Under the pieces are notes generated by a model, which saw nothing but the letters and a program-made list of their open reading frames with translations, searched no databases and was not told the DNA's origin. Shown piece by piece: positions 37,284 to 46,529 of a stretch of 52,701 nucleotides of DNA (position 1 is the first letter of the stretch; each line of letters starts with the position of its first letter). The position numbers were made by a program, and so were the translations under genes. Origin of the DNA: Desulfosarcina cetonica JCM 12296 (lineage in GTDB: Bacteria; Desulfobacterota; Desulfobacteria; Desulfobacterales; Desulfosarcinaceae); assembly GCF_001311845.1 (NCBI RefSeq), contig NZ_BBCC01000024.1:1-52701 (forward strand), written 5' to 3'.

Positions 37284-39095
37284 ATGATGCCTAAATTCCC
37301 TGAACCCAATTCGGAAACACTGACGGTTGTGGTGGAAAACAACACCGCCGATCTCATCTTGTTGTCACGGCTTTTAAAGTCGCATTCAGGGCAGGTCCTG
37401 ACCGTCCAGAATGCCGACGACGGGTTGGCCTTGATCGAGACAATGAATCCGAATTTGGTCATGGTCAACGTCGATCTGGCCTGCGCGGACGGTGTCCCCT
37501 TGATTCAGAAAATTCGCAGCCACGCCAAACTGGCCCATACGCCCGCTATTGCGCTCGCCGCCGCCACGAGCGCGACGGTAAAGGCTGGAAACGGCAACAC
37601 GGGTTATAATGCGTGGATCGGCAAGCCGCTGGAACCGGACCGCTTCAAGCAGACGATCAGGGATTTGTTTGGTGGCGCGAGTCCGGTGCAGCCGTTGCCG
37701 GTACCAAATCTGTGTAGAAAAGCACGGGTCCTTATCGTTGACGATGAGGCGATGAATCTCAAGCTTTTCAAAGCCTACCTCGCATCGGAGGCGTATGAGA
37801 TTGTCACGGCTGAAAATGGTCAGGAAGCACTCAGCCGTATTGCCGTGTCCCCTCCGGACGTGATTTTGCTCGACATTATGATGCCGGGGATCGATGGCTT
37901 TGAAGTCACGCGTCTTCTGAAAGGCAGTCAGGAGACGGCGGAAATCCCCATTATTTTGATGACAGCACTCTCCGGTAGGGAAAACAAGTCCGCCGGCCTC
38001 GATGCCGGTGCCGATGAATTTATCACTAAACCCGTGCAACGGACGGAACTGGTCGCCCGTGTTCGCTCGATGCTCCGGATGAAACGATTCGAGGAGCAGA
38101 TCAAAGGGCGGCAACGTTCCGAAGACACTTTGTCGCCCGTGCCGGCGCAATCCGCTGCCGGGCACGAAATCATCCAAAATGTGCTGGTCGCCGAGGACAA
38201 TGATACCGATGCCCTGCTGCTTTTGAGGCAACTGGAACTTGAACCCTACACGATCAAGCGGGTCTCCACCGGTGAGGCGGCCATTCGCGAGGTCCTCAAC
38301 GAGCCAATCGACCTTGTATTGCTTGATTTGATGCTGCCGGGGATCGATGGTTTTGAAGTTTGCCGCCGCATCAAGGGGGATGATCGGACGAGAAATATCC
38401 AGGTTGTCATGATGACATCGCTGCGAGATTTGGACTCCCGTGTCCAAAGCGCCGAATTGGGTACGGACGACTATCTTGTCAAACCGGTCAATCCACGCGA
38501 ACTCCGTGCCCGGGTTCAAGCCCTGCTGAAGAAAAAGCGGTATATCGACAAATTGCATAATCGCTATGAAAAGGTTCTCAACCGGGCCATCACCGATGAC
38601 CTTACCGGGCTGTTCAACCATGGATACTTCAAGCGTTTCCTGGAACTGGAGATTAAACGTTCCTTGCGACAGAAGCATCCGATTGCCCTGTTGCTCATGG
38701 ACCTGGACAATTTCAAAAAGATCAACGACACATTGGGGCATCTGACCGGCGACCGCATCCTGGTGCAGGTTGCCAAAAGCATAAAAGCAAACATCCGCGA
38801 CGTGGATTTCGCGGCCCGATATGGGGGGGAGGAATTTGCCGTTATCCTGCCCTATGCCGGTATCGAGGACGTTAAGGATATATCAGAACGGATCCGCCGG
38901 TCTATTGCCGATACGGTTGCCGTGAACGCGCAAGACCATGACACTTTGCCGGTTACCGTGAGTATTGGCGCGGCACTCAGTCCATATGACGCATCAACGG
39001 TGGAAACACTGATTCGAAAGGCTGACGAGATGATGTACCTGGCAAAAAAGTTTGGCAAAAACAGAGTATGCATTTCAACAGATGATAAGGGGTGA
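37284..39095 (+). CDS. REC-REC-REC-GGDEF diguanylate cyclase (PleD-like), copy 1
   Basis: 603 residues. The first receiver (about 10-128) is a pseudo-receiver: acidic pair replaced (VVVENNTAD) and Asn at the phosphoacceptor position (LVMVNVDLACADG), though the Lys in WIGKPLEP remains. Receiver 2 (about 147-265; VLIVDDEAMNLKLF, VILLDIMMPGIDG) and receiver 3 (about 298-415; VLVAEDNDTDALLL, LVLLDLMLPGIDG) have intact Asp. The GGDEF domain (about 445-600) has TDDLTGLFNHGYF, RYGGEEFAVILP and an RDVD product-inhibition site just before it, so it should make c-di-GMP. It starts 168 bp after the previous gene. The next gene is a tandem paralogue. Confidence 0.92.
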   Translation: MMPKFPEPNSETLTVVVENNTADLILLSRLLKSHSGQVLTVQNADDGLALIETMNPNLVMVNVDLACADGVPLIQKIRSHAKLAHTPAIALAAATSATVKAGNGNTGYNAWIGKPLEPDRFKQTIRDLFGGASPVQPLPVPNLCRKARVLIVDDEAMNLKLFKAYLASEAYEIVTAENGQEALSRIAVSPPDVILLDIMMPGIDGFEVTRLLKGSQETAEIPIILMTALSGRENKSAGLDAGADEFITKPVQRTELVARVRSMLRMKRFEEQIKGRQRSEDTLSPVPAQSAAGHEIIQNVLVAEDNDTDALLLLRQLELEPYTIKRVSTGEAAIREVLNEPIDLVLLDLMLPGIDGFEVCRRIKGDDRTRNIQVVMMTSLRDLDSRVQSAELGTDDYLVKPVNPRELRARVQALLKKKRYIDKLHNRYEKVLNRAITDDLTGLFNHGYFKRFLELEIKRSLRQKHPIALLLMDLDNFKKINDTLGHLTGDRILVQVAKSIKANIRDVDFAARYGGEEFAVILPYAGIEDVKDISERIRRSIADTVAVNAQDHDTLPVTVSIGAALSPYDASTVETLIRKADEMMYLAKKFGKNRVCISTDDKG

Positions 39096-39102
39096 TCATC
39101 CG

Positions 39103-40935
39103 TTGAATCAGAAACCCGTCAAGGACGTTCTGCATCCGCATGGATTGGTGGTTGTTATCGAAAATAACACAACTGATCTGATCCTTATCACCCGCGTGTT
39201 ACGTTCCAGGTGCTGTCAGATGCTGACGGCACAGAACGCGGATGACGGATTGATGCTGATCGAAAACATGACGCCGGATCTGGTGATCGTGAATACGGGT
39301 CTTACGGTTCGAGATGGCATCCCGTTGATTGAGACATTGCGGACGCATCCAAACCTGGTGGATATTCGGACGATCGCATTGGCCGCACCCGAAGCCTTGA
39401 GCCAAGATGGCAATATCGACGATAAAGGCGATAACCGTTGCATCGCAAAACCGTTGGACCCGGATAACCTCGATGCCGTTATCGCCGACATGCTTTCGGA
39501 CCAGGGGAGGGCGCCGGCAAAACCATCTTTGGCAAATCCATCTTTAGGCCCGAGCACACGGGCGCGGGTTCTGATTGTCGATGACGAGGTCATGAATTTA
39601 AAGCTGTTCAAGGCCTATTTGTCATCTGAAAATTACGAAATCCTCACGGCCGAAAACGGTCATGACGCCATCGCGGTCATCAACCAGCATCCGCCGGACG
39701 TGATTCTGTTGGATGTGATGATGCCCGGCATCGACGGCTTTGAAGTGACGCGGCGATTGAAACAGAACGCAGCAACCGCTTCTATCCCGATCATCCTGGT
39801 AACGGCGCTTTCCGGGCAAGGGAACAAAACGCTGGGGCTGGATGCCGGCGCCGACGAGTTCCTGACCAAGCCCATTCAACGTGCGGAGCTGGTTGCCCGA
39901 GTTCGTTCCATGTTGAGGCTCAAACGTTTCGAGGAACAGATTCGAGGACGCCAATTGTCGGAGCCCCAACTGGAGCGTCCCGCCATTTGTTCCCTTGAGA
40001 CCCACGAGCGGATACCATTGGTTCTGATCGCAGAGGATAATGATTCGGATGCTTTGCTGGTGTTAAAACAGCTTGAGTATGAGCCCTATTCGATCAAGCG
40101 GGTTTCTACCGGTGAAGCCGCCATTCGTGAAGTCTTGAACGAGCCGGTCGATTTGGTTCTGCTGGATCTCTTGTTGCCGGGTATCGACGGTTTCGAAGTC
40201 TGCCGGCGCCTCAAAGGGGATGATCGGACCTGCAATATCCAGATCGTGATGATGACATCGCTTCGTGACCTGGACTGTCGTATCCAGGGCGCCGAACTGG
40301 GAACGGACGATTACCTGGTTAAACCGGTGGACGCGTGCGAACTCAAGGCCCGCGTTAACGCGCTGTTAAAAAAGAAACATTATATCGATAAGCTGCACAA
40401 TCGTTATGAGAATGTATTGAATCGTGCGCTCAATGATGATCTGACGGGGTTGTTCAATCATGGATATTTCAAACGTTTCCTGGCGTTAGAGACAAAACGC
40501 GCCCTGCGGCAAAAACACCTCATCGCCCTGCTTTTGATGGATCTGGATAATTTCAAGCAGATCAACGATACATTGGGACACTTGACCGGTGATCGCATTC
40601 TGGTGCAAGTCGCCAAAAAGATCCGGGAGAACATCCGTGAAATTGATTTTGCCGCACGATATGGAGGCGAGGAATTTGCCGTCATTCTTCCCTACACGGG
40701 GGGCCAAGATGCGAAAAGCATCGCCGAGCGAATTCGTTCGGCGATTCACAAAGAGGTGATCGCCCGAAATCGGGACGGAACGACGCTCCCGGTAAGCGCA
40801 AGCATTGGCGTTGCCTTCTGCCCCAATGACGGCATCGAACTGGAAGATCTCATTCGACATGCGGATGAGATGATGTACCTGGCCAAACAGTGTGGCAAGA
40901 ACCAAGTCTGCGTCTCATCGGATTTCAAAGGATAA
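39103..40935 (+). CDS. REC-REC-REC-GGDEF diguanylate cyclase (PleD-like), copy 2
   Basis: 610 residues, similar to the preceding gene over its full length and with the same domain order, so a tandem duplication. Receiver 1 again has Asn at the acceptor site (LVIVNTGLTVRDG) and a retained Lys (CIAKPLDP). Receivers 2 and 3 have VILLDVMMPGIDG and LVLLDLLLPGIDG. The GGDEF domain has NDDLTGLFNHGYF, RYGGEEFAVILP and REID as the probable I-site. TTG 39103 is preferred as start: AAGGGG at 39087-39092 is well placed, and alignment with copy 1 begins there. ATG 39082 would overlap the upstream gene and lacks a ribosome binding site. Confidence 0.9.
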   Translation: MNQKPVKDVLHPHGLVVVIENNTTDLILITRVLRSRCCQMLTAQNADDGLMLIENMTPDLVIVNTGLTVRDGIPLIETLRTHPNLVDIRTIALAAPEALSQDGNIDDKGDNRCIAKPLDPDNLDAVIADMLSDQGRAPAKPSLANPSLGPSTRARVLIVDDEVMNLKLFKAYLSSENYEILTAENGHDAIAVINQHPPDVILLDVMMPGIDGFEVTRRLKQNAATASIPIILVTALSGQGNKTLGLDAGADEFLTKPIQRAELVARVRSMLRLKRFEEQIRGRQLSEPQLERPAICSLETHERIPLVLIAEDNDSDALLVLKQLEYEPYSIKRVSTGEAAIREVLNEPVDLVLLDLLLPGIDGFEVCRRLKGDDRTCNIQIVMMTSLRDLDCRIQGAELGTDDYLVKPVDACELKARVNALLKKKHYIDKLHNRYENVLNRALNDDLTGLFNHGYFKRFLALETKRALRQKHLIALLLMDLDNFKQINDTLGHLTGDRILVQVAKKIRENIREIDFAARYGGEEFAVILPYTGGQDAKSIAERIRSAIHKEVIARNRDGTTLPVSASIGVAFCPNDGIELEDLIRHADEMMYLAKQCGKNQVCVSSDFKG

Positions 40936-40948
40936 TAAGGATCATACG

Positions 40949-42505
40949 GTGACTCACTCGATTCAGGAATTGTTACGAAAAGGCATCGAACTTCCCTCTC
41001 CACCCGAGATCGCGGTCCGTATTTTGGAGGAAATCAAGAAAGACGAATGCTCGTTAGATCGGTTGGCGGCTATCATCGAAACCGATCCGGCATTGGTGAC
41101 CAGAATTATCCGCATATCCAATTCATCCTTCTATGGCCCGATGACGCGGGTCAATACGTTGCAGCGGGCACTTTCCATATTGGGGTTGAACGCCGTTAAG
41201 AATATTGCACTGTCATTTGTCTTGACCGAGAATTTACGCGGTGAAGAAAAAAGTATTTTCGACTATGATCTGTTTTGGCGGCGATCCGTGACCGCGGCCG
41301 TTGGGGCGGAGCTCGTATCGGATATGATCGGTTTGCCGTGTAAGGAAATCTTTATTACATCCCTGCTGCAGGATATTGGGATGGTTTTTATGTTTCTTTC
41401 TCACCCGGAGCAATATCAGAAAGTCCTGGAGGAGGTGCAATCCACTGAAGCGTTTGTGAAGGACACCGAGACCCGCATCTTCGGGTTCACGCATCCGAAC
41501 GTCGGTGCCATTGTTTTAAAGGAATGGGGTTTTCCCCAGAACATCTATGCGCCGATTGGATTCCATCATGACCCCCACAACGCTGTCGCCGAATGTCGTC
41601 TTGATGCGCAGATCCTTCAACTCGCCAATCAGCTGTCCGTCGTTTATCACGGGCAGCAGGGCGCCATGGTACTTGAGAAAATAAAGCAGACATGCGAAAA
41701 GTCATTCAATGTCGATCCCGACAAGGTCGATACGGTGGTGGATGAGGTCGCCCGTCGAACCATCGAAATGCTTTCCTTTTTCGATATTCCACCGGGAGAC
41801 ATGCGGCCTTTCTCGGCGCTTCTCCAAGAAGCCAATGCCCAATTGGGCAAATTGAATCTGACCTATGAACAGTTGCTGCTCCAATATAAAGCGGCCAAGG
41901 ACAAAGCCGAGAATCTTTCCCGCGAACTTCAGGAAGCGAACTGCAAGCTACGGAAATTGGCCACCACAGACGGGTTGACCGGCCTTTACAATCATCGCAC
42001 CTTTCAGGATCTGCTCGAAAAAAGAGTCAGCGAGGCGCATCGTCATCGACGTAACTTGTCCCTGATTCTTCTGGATTTGGATCATTTCAAGTGCGTCAAT
42101 GACTGCCATGGCCATCTTGTCGGCGATGCCGTACTGAAAGCGGTCAGCAATAAAATCCGTGGGTTGCTGCGCAGTGAAGATATCCCTGCGCGCTACGGGG
42201 GGGAAGAGTTCGCCCTGATTCTTCCAGAGACCGATATCGACGGGGGGGTTAGCCTGGCTGAACGCATCCGTGAAAATGTGTCCCAAATGCACATCGCCAT
42301 CAATGGCGCGCCCATCCGAATCAGCGTCAGTCTGGGGGTGGCTGCCATCGGCCCCCATTTGCCGCCCTTCGACAAATCCGTTCTCGTCGATTTCGCCGAC
42401 AAGGCTTTGTATACCGCGAAGCACAACGGCCGTAATACGGTTCGGATATCGACTATCAATACACAGAGCCTTGAGAACCATCTCAACAGCTGTACCATCG
42501 ATTGA
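40949..42505 (+). CDS. HDOD domain protein with C-terminal GGDEF diguanylate cyclase
   Basis: 518 residues. An HDOD domain at about 8-205 (GIELPSPPEIAVRILEEI, IIETDPALVTRIIRISNSSF, ALSILGLNAVKNIALSF), a helical middle part, a coiled coil near 300-340, and a GGDEF domain at about 345-505 with TTDGLTGLYNHRTF, RYGGEEFALILPETD and an RSED I-site upstream of it. It should synthesise c-di-GMP in response to whatever the HDOD module senses. Start GTG 40949 has TAAGG 8 bp upstream and lies 13 bp after the previous stop, so it is probably in one operon with the two REC-GGDEF genes. Confidence 0.9.
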   Translation: MTHSIQELLRKGIELPSPPEIAVRILEEIKKDECSLDRLAAIIETDPALVTRIIRISNSSFYGPMTRVNTLQRALSILGLNAVKNIALSFVLTENLRGEEKSIFDYDLFWRRSVTAAVGAELVSDMIGLPCKEIFITSLLQDIGMVFMFLSHPEQYQKVLEEVQSTEAFVKDTETRIFGFTHPNVGAIVLKEWGFPQNIYAPIGFHHDPHNAVAECRLDAQILQLANQLSVVYHGQQGAMVLEKIKQTCEKSFNVDPDKVDTVVDEVARRTIEMLSFFDIPPGDMRPFSALLQEANAQLGKLNLTYEQLLLQYKAAKDKAENLSRELQEANCKLRKLATTDGLTGLYNHRTFQDLLEKRVSEAHRHRRNLSLILLDLDHFKCVNDCHGHLVGDAVLKAVSNKIRGLLRSEDIPARYGGEEFALILPETDIDGGVSLAERIRENVSQMHIAINGAPIRISVSLGVAAIGPHLPPFDKSVLVDFADKALYTAKHNGRNTVRISTINTQSLENHLNSCTID

Positions 42506-42521
42506 TGAACGCGTAACCGGA

Positions 42522-42758
42522 CTATCCTCCGGCCACCGGAGGAAAAATACCGACACGTTCACCACCTTGCAGGCAAGCATCAAGGGACTGCTTGACGCCG
42601 TCGACAAAGATGAGATGCGCCTTGGCAACGGGAATCCCAAGCTGCTCCAAGAGGTCGTGGACCGACGCGCCCGGCTTGATCGGCAGTCGGTTGGCGTTTT
42701 CGGGGGCCATGTTACTGAGGGAGGCAAACAGTTTCAGTTGAATGTAGTGTTCAGGCAT
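42522..42758 (-). CDS. MoaD/ThiS-family ubiquitin-like sulfur carrier protein
   Basis: A 78-residue beta-grasp protein. It begins IQLKLFASLSNMAPEN, has the hydrophobic-helix segment VHDLLEQLGIPVAKAHLIFV and ends GERVGIFPPVAGG, with the C-terminal Gly-Gly that is adenylated and thiocarboxylated in MoaD and ThiS. It probably carries sulfur for molybdopterin, thiamine or a related pathway. No moaE, moeB or thi genes are nearby, so the pathway cannot be assigned. It converges on the HDOD-GGDEF gene (16 bp apart) and is divergent from the epimerase gene. Confidence 0.85.
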   Translation of the reverse strand: MPEHYIQLKLFASLSNMAPENANRLPIKPGASVHDLLEQLGIPVAKAHLIFVDGVKQSLDACLQGGERVGIFPPVAGG

Positions 42759-43021
42759 GGTCGTGCCCCCGTTTTGGTAAGGTGGTTAATAAAACACGTA
42801 TCGTATTCATTTCTTTTCATATCATTTTTCCTGCCATTTGGGCAGAAAAGAAGCTGATTGCCCTGAGCTGATTCCAGGGCGGCGTTGCTTTTGTGGGGGC
42901 CTTATGGCATCATCGCCCGACGCACTGGATTTCGGGGCAGGGCGCCTTTTTCCCTCGGGTATGCGGTTCAGCCTGCTCGGTCCCAAATGACCGATCGATT
43001 CCGCCGAAAGGACCATATTCA

Positions 43022-43980
43022 ATGGATACAATCAAACGCGTTTTGATAACCGGCGGCGCCGGCTTTATTGGCTCTCATCTGGCAGAGGCGTTGGTGGCCC
43101 GTGGCGCCCGGGTAACCGTGTTGGATAACCTTTCTACCGGGCATCGCCATAATCTTGCGCATCTGGCTGACGATCTTGAATTCGTCGAAGGGGATATCCG
43201 GGACGCCGATCTTCTGTGCCGGTTGGTGAAAGGCTGTGATGTGGTGTTTCACCAGGCCGCGGTGGTATCGGTTACGCTCTCGGTCCAGGACCCGTCGTAT
43301 AGCTGCGAGGTAAATTCGTTGGGAACGGTGCGGGTGCTGGATGCATGCCGGCGAAAGGGTGTGCGGCGCGTGGTGATGGCGAGCTCCAGCGCGGTGTATG
43401 GTGACGATCCCCGCCTGCCCAAAAAGGAGGATATGTCGCCGCATCCGTTGAGTCCTTATGCGGTGCAAAAACTGACCGGGGAGTTCTATGCAAAAACGTT
43501 CGGCCAATTATACGACTTGGAGACGGTCTGTCTCAGATATTTCAACGTCTATGGCCCGCGTCAGGATCCGTCATCGCCCTATTCCGGTGTAATTTCCATT
43601 TTTATGACCAAGGCGACTGCCGGACAGGCACCGACCATTTTCGGAGACGGTCAACAATCGCGGGATTTTGTTTATGTCAGGGATGTGGTTCAAGCCAATT
43701 GGTTGGCGGCTACGGAGAAGACGGCTGTCGGTCAGGTGTTTAACGTCGGCACGGGGAGTTGTATCCGCATCCGTGAACTCTGGAAGATGATCGGCCAGCT
43801 GACCAATACGACGGTGGAACCGTGTTTTGCGCCACCCGCGCGGGAGATATCCGTGAATCCATATCCGATATCGGCGCCATCCGCCGAAGCCTCGGTTTTG
43901 TTCCAAGGGTTGATTTGCGAAAGGGGCTTTCCGACACCCTGGCCTGGTATCGCGCCAATTCATCCGGTCATAACCCTTAA
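43022..43980 (+). CDS. NAD-dependent nucleotide-sugar epimerase/dehydratase (SDR); frameshift near 43836
   Basis: About 319 residues when joined, the usual length for extended SDR epimerases such as UDP-glucose or UDP-glucuronate 4-epimerase. NAD motif TGGAGFIGSHLAEAL, then VLDNLSTGHRHNL, the Ser of MASSSAVYGDDP, and the YxxxK motif in SPYAVQKLTGEF. Substrate-side segments are YFNVYGPRQDPSS and DFVYVRDVV. The first frame runs past the true end to 44095 with a non-family tail; one missing C in the run at 43835-43837 restores PPRAGDIRESISD and a stop at 43978-43980. It lies downstream of a 263 bp divergent intergenic region in which I see no other element. It probably supplies sugars for polysaccharide or lipopolysaccharide. 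Confidence 0.88.
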
Positions 43981-44051
43981 TTCTCGAGAAACAGCGCGTC
44001 TTTTTTTACTGCTCCTGGCCGGTGCCGGCGGTTCCGGACACGGGCCGGACA

Positions 44052-44681
44052 CTATGACGCTTTGCTGGCAAAATGGGCTTCCCATAATTTCTTAACCGCA
44101 GGGCCGCGCCATTTCCCCTTGCCGGATACGGTGGGTACCTGGTGATTATCCAAATACCTGGCGATCTTTTCCCAGCTTTCACCTTCTTCCCGCATGCCGG
44201 CGATAACATCCAACGTGCTCGGCTCTTCTTCTTCCTCAGATGAGGTTTCCTCCGCTGATGGCGCCTTCTCGGCTGGCGCGGCCTGCGGGGCGGCCACCGA
44301 ATGGCTGGATGGAGAAGACGCCGGATCCGTCTCGCAACGGCTTGCCATCGTATCGGCTTCATCGGTGTGGGGCAAAAGATCCTCGTACCCCCACTTTCGT
44401 CCGATCATGGTTGCAAGTGCTTCAAGGGAATTGGCGATGCGTGTCGCCGTTATGTTTTGCGTGGCGATGGTATCGGCGATGCGGGTTTGATTTTCTGCAA
44501 GTACGTCTAGGGTTTCCTTGATCAGCGCAAAATTTTCGTTGGTGACCTTGGTGTAATAGTCGGGCTTGCGGCGTTCATTGCCCGCACGGCGCTGAGGTCC
44601 CTTGTAGTCCGTATAGTCGCGTCTGCTTCGATCCGTCTGCTTCAGTTTTCCACTTCTCAGATTGTGCAAAAAATCATCCAT
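44052..44681 (-). CDS. Charged hypothetical protein with C-terminal HTH-like segment
   Basis: 209 residues. The N-terminal 60 are highly charged (RRDYTDYKGPQRRAGNERRK), followed by a helical, coiled-coil-like region (NENFALIKETLDVLAENQTR to about 100), an acidic Ser/Glu/Ala-rich linker (about 115-155) and a C-terminal segment IAGMREEGESWEKIARYLDN and VPTVSGKGKWRGPAVKKLW. That last part resembles the small helix-turn-helix found in the recombinase domain of large serine recombinases, but no catalytic resolvase domain is present. Probably cytoplasmic and possibly DNA-binding. I cannot assign a family. It has a good open frame and starts at ATG 44681 with GGAGA upstream. Confidence 0.65.
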   Translation of the reverse strand: MDDFLHNLRSGKLKQTDRSRRDYTDYKGPQRRAGNERRKPDYYTKVTNENFALIKETLDVLAENQTRIADTIATQNITATRIANSLEALATMIGRKWGYEDLLPHTDEADTMASRCETDPASSPSSHSVAAPQAAPAEKAPSAEETSSEEEEEPSTLDVIAGMREEGESWEKIARYLDNHQVPTVSGKGKWRGPAVKKLWEAHFASKAS

Positions 44682-45226
44682 GGAGTCTCCTTATATTGTG
44701 CTGGGCGCATATAAACCCGCACTCTTGAATTAGTCAATGATGTTTTGGACGGACCCGTTAAAATCCTGATTCACGGCATCTTGACGACGTGTAAGCGCGC
44801 AGCCACCTTTTTGGCGGCCTTGTCTTGCATGGCGACCAGACCATGTGCTTGCGAATAACCAACATTCGCTTGCCGTTTTCATCATGAAGAATAGAGAATC
44901 ACGTTATTGCAGGACAGTCGAAATAAAATGGGCAAGGCGGTTGGCTTACCTTCCTGACCGAAAATATCGGTCAGGCCAGGCGACGACTTTAGGGGCGCGG
45001 CAAAAAAATAATTGTACCGGGCTTGGTTTCATCTGCAAGCCGCTTTTCACGAATCCGTCAATCTTGAAAGACGCGACCGGCCGCGAGTGCCTTCTCCATA
45101 GAATGGTTAATAACCTTTCGATGACCGGCATACAAGCAAAAAGCGGGTGCTGCATCCAAAGAGCATGCAGCACCCGCTTTCAAAGCGATCATTCATCTCC
45201 CGCGATCGGCGGTGACCCGCCGAATG
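44682..45226. other. Intergenic region with hairpins and a repeat remnant
   Basis: 545 bp without a credible gene. It contains a 9 bp inverted repeat (CCTGACCGA at 44953-44961 and its complement at 44967-44975), a fragment of the dispersed repeat at about 45044-45060 (ttttcacgaatccgtca), and the lysA terminator hairpin at 45140-45180. A short basic minus-strand frame near 44760-44880 was not convincing. Confidence 0.45.
45138..45180 (-). terminator. Intrinsic terminator of the lrp-dapL-lysA operon
   Basis: A perfect 16 bp stem (AAAGCGGGTGCTGCAT at 45140-45155 with its complement at 45165-45180) and a 9-base loop. Read on the minus strand the stem is followed by TTTTTGCTTG, a U-rich tail. It lies about 46 bp beyond the corrected lysA stop at 45227, which supports both the terminator and the longer lysA reading frame. 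Confidence 0.88.
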
Positions 45227-46518
45227 TCAGTTCGCCAACTGCCGGGATGTATTCGGTGGGGCCGGCCGCAATGTATCGGGCGTGAATGTCAATGTGGCGA
45301 AATAGTCCGCCAGCCGCTCCTCACGCCGAATCAAGCAACCGTGCCGTCCTGGCGGAAGAGCAATTCCTTGGGCCGTAACTTGCCATTATAGTTGAATCCC
45401 ATGGCATGACCATGGGCACCGGTGTCGTGAATGACCACCAGGTCTCCTTCGGCAATGGGCGGCAAGGGTCGCTGAATGGCAAATTTGTCGTTGTTTTCGC
45501 ACAAAGAACCCACCACATCCACGATTTGGGGGGAATCCGTTTCCCTTTTGCCGGGTACGGTAATATGGTGATAGGCGTTGTACATGCCCGGTCGCATGAG
45601 TGATGACATGCAAGCGTCCACACCCACGTAAGTGCGATAAATCTCCTTGCGGTTGATTACCTGGGTGACGAGGACGCCGTGCGGGCCGGTCATGTATCGG
45701 CCACTCTCCATATAGAGTCGCGGCATGCTGCCGTTGCGCATCGCAAAATCATTGAACAACGTCGTGATTTCCCGAGCCATGGCGTCTGTTTTCAGGGGGG
45801 CGTCCTCGGGCCGGTAGGGGATGCCCAGGCCGCCGCCGATATTGATGAAATCAAAACCGATGCCCAAGGCCACCGATATCCGCTCGACTTGCTCGAGCAG
45901 CATGGCGGCGGTTTGCACCATGTAGGTGTAGTCCCGTTCGTTGGAGGCCAGCATGGTGTGCAGCCCGAACCGTTTGGCGCCTCGATCCTGGGCAATTGCA
46001 TACGCGCGGAGCAGCTGATCGTGGCTGACACCGTATTTGGCTTCCACGGGCTTGCCGATGATGGCATTGCCCGTGCGCCGTTGGCCAGGATTGTAGCGGA
46101 AGCAGATCAATTCGGGCATCTGCGGCAATTTTTCGATCAGCGAAATGTCGTCCAAGTTGATGATACTGCCACCGTCGGCCATGGCGGCAGCAAATTCCCG
46201 CCGGGTGGTGTTGTTGGATGTGAACATCAAATCGTCGCCGTTGCCCCCCACCCGACGTGAGAGTTCCAGTTCGGCGATCGAACTACAGTCGAAGCCGAAC
46301 CCCATGTCGACCATGATCTCCAACACGGCCGGGTTGGGCAGGGCCTTGACGGCAAAGTATTCGCGGAAGCCGGGGATGCCGGCAAAGGCCGCCTTCAATC
46401 TCTCGCCGGTATCGCGAATGCCGGCTTCATCATAGATGTGAAAAGGTGTTCCGAAATGTGCGACAATTTCGTCCAAGCGTGGATAGAGCCGATTTTCAAA
46501 AGCGGATGACATGGGCAT
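45227..46518 (-). CDS. lysA: Diaminopimelate decarboxylase; frameshift near 45336
   Basis: PLP-dependent decarboxylation of meso-diaminopimelate to lysine, last step of the pathway. About 430 residues when joined. Visible: YFAVKALPNPAVLEIM with the PLP Lys, FDCSSIAELEL, LICFRYNPGQRRTGN, NIGGGLGIPYRPED, ESGRYMTGPHG and VGSLCENNDKF with the active-site Cys. The first frame stops at 45331 after DGTVA, but the family's usual C-terminus, LIRREERLADYFATL, is read one frame over and ends at 45227; one missing base near 45336 explains it. AAGGAGAT lies 6 bp before ATG 46518. It is 11 bp downstream of dapL, and a terminator follows. Confidence 0.92.
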
Positions 46519-46529
46519 GACGGATCTCC

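Noticed and set aside
43981..44095. C-terminal extension of the sugar epimerase in the uncorrected frame
   Set aside because: The family's normal C-terminus is found in the alternative frame ending at 43980; the longer tail has no family resemblance.
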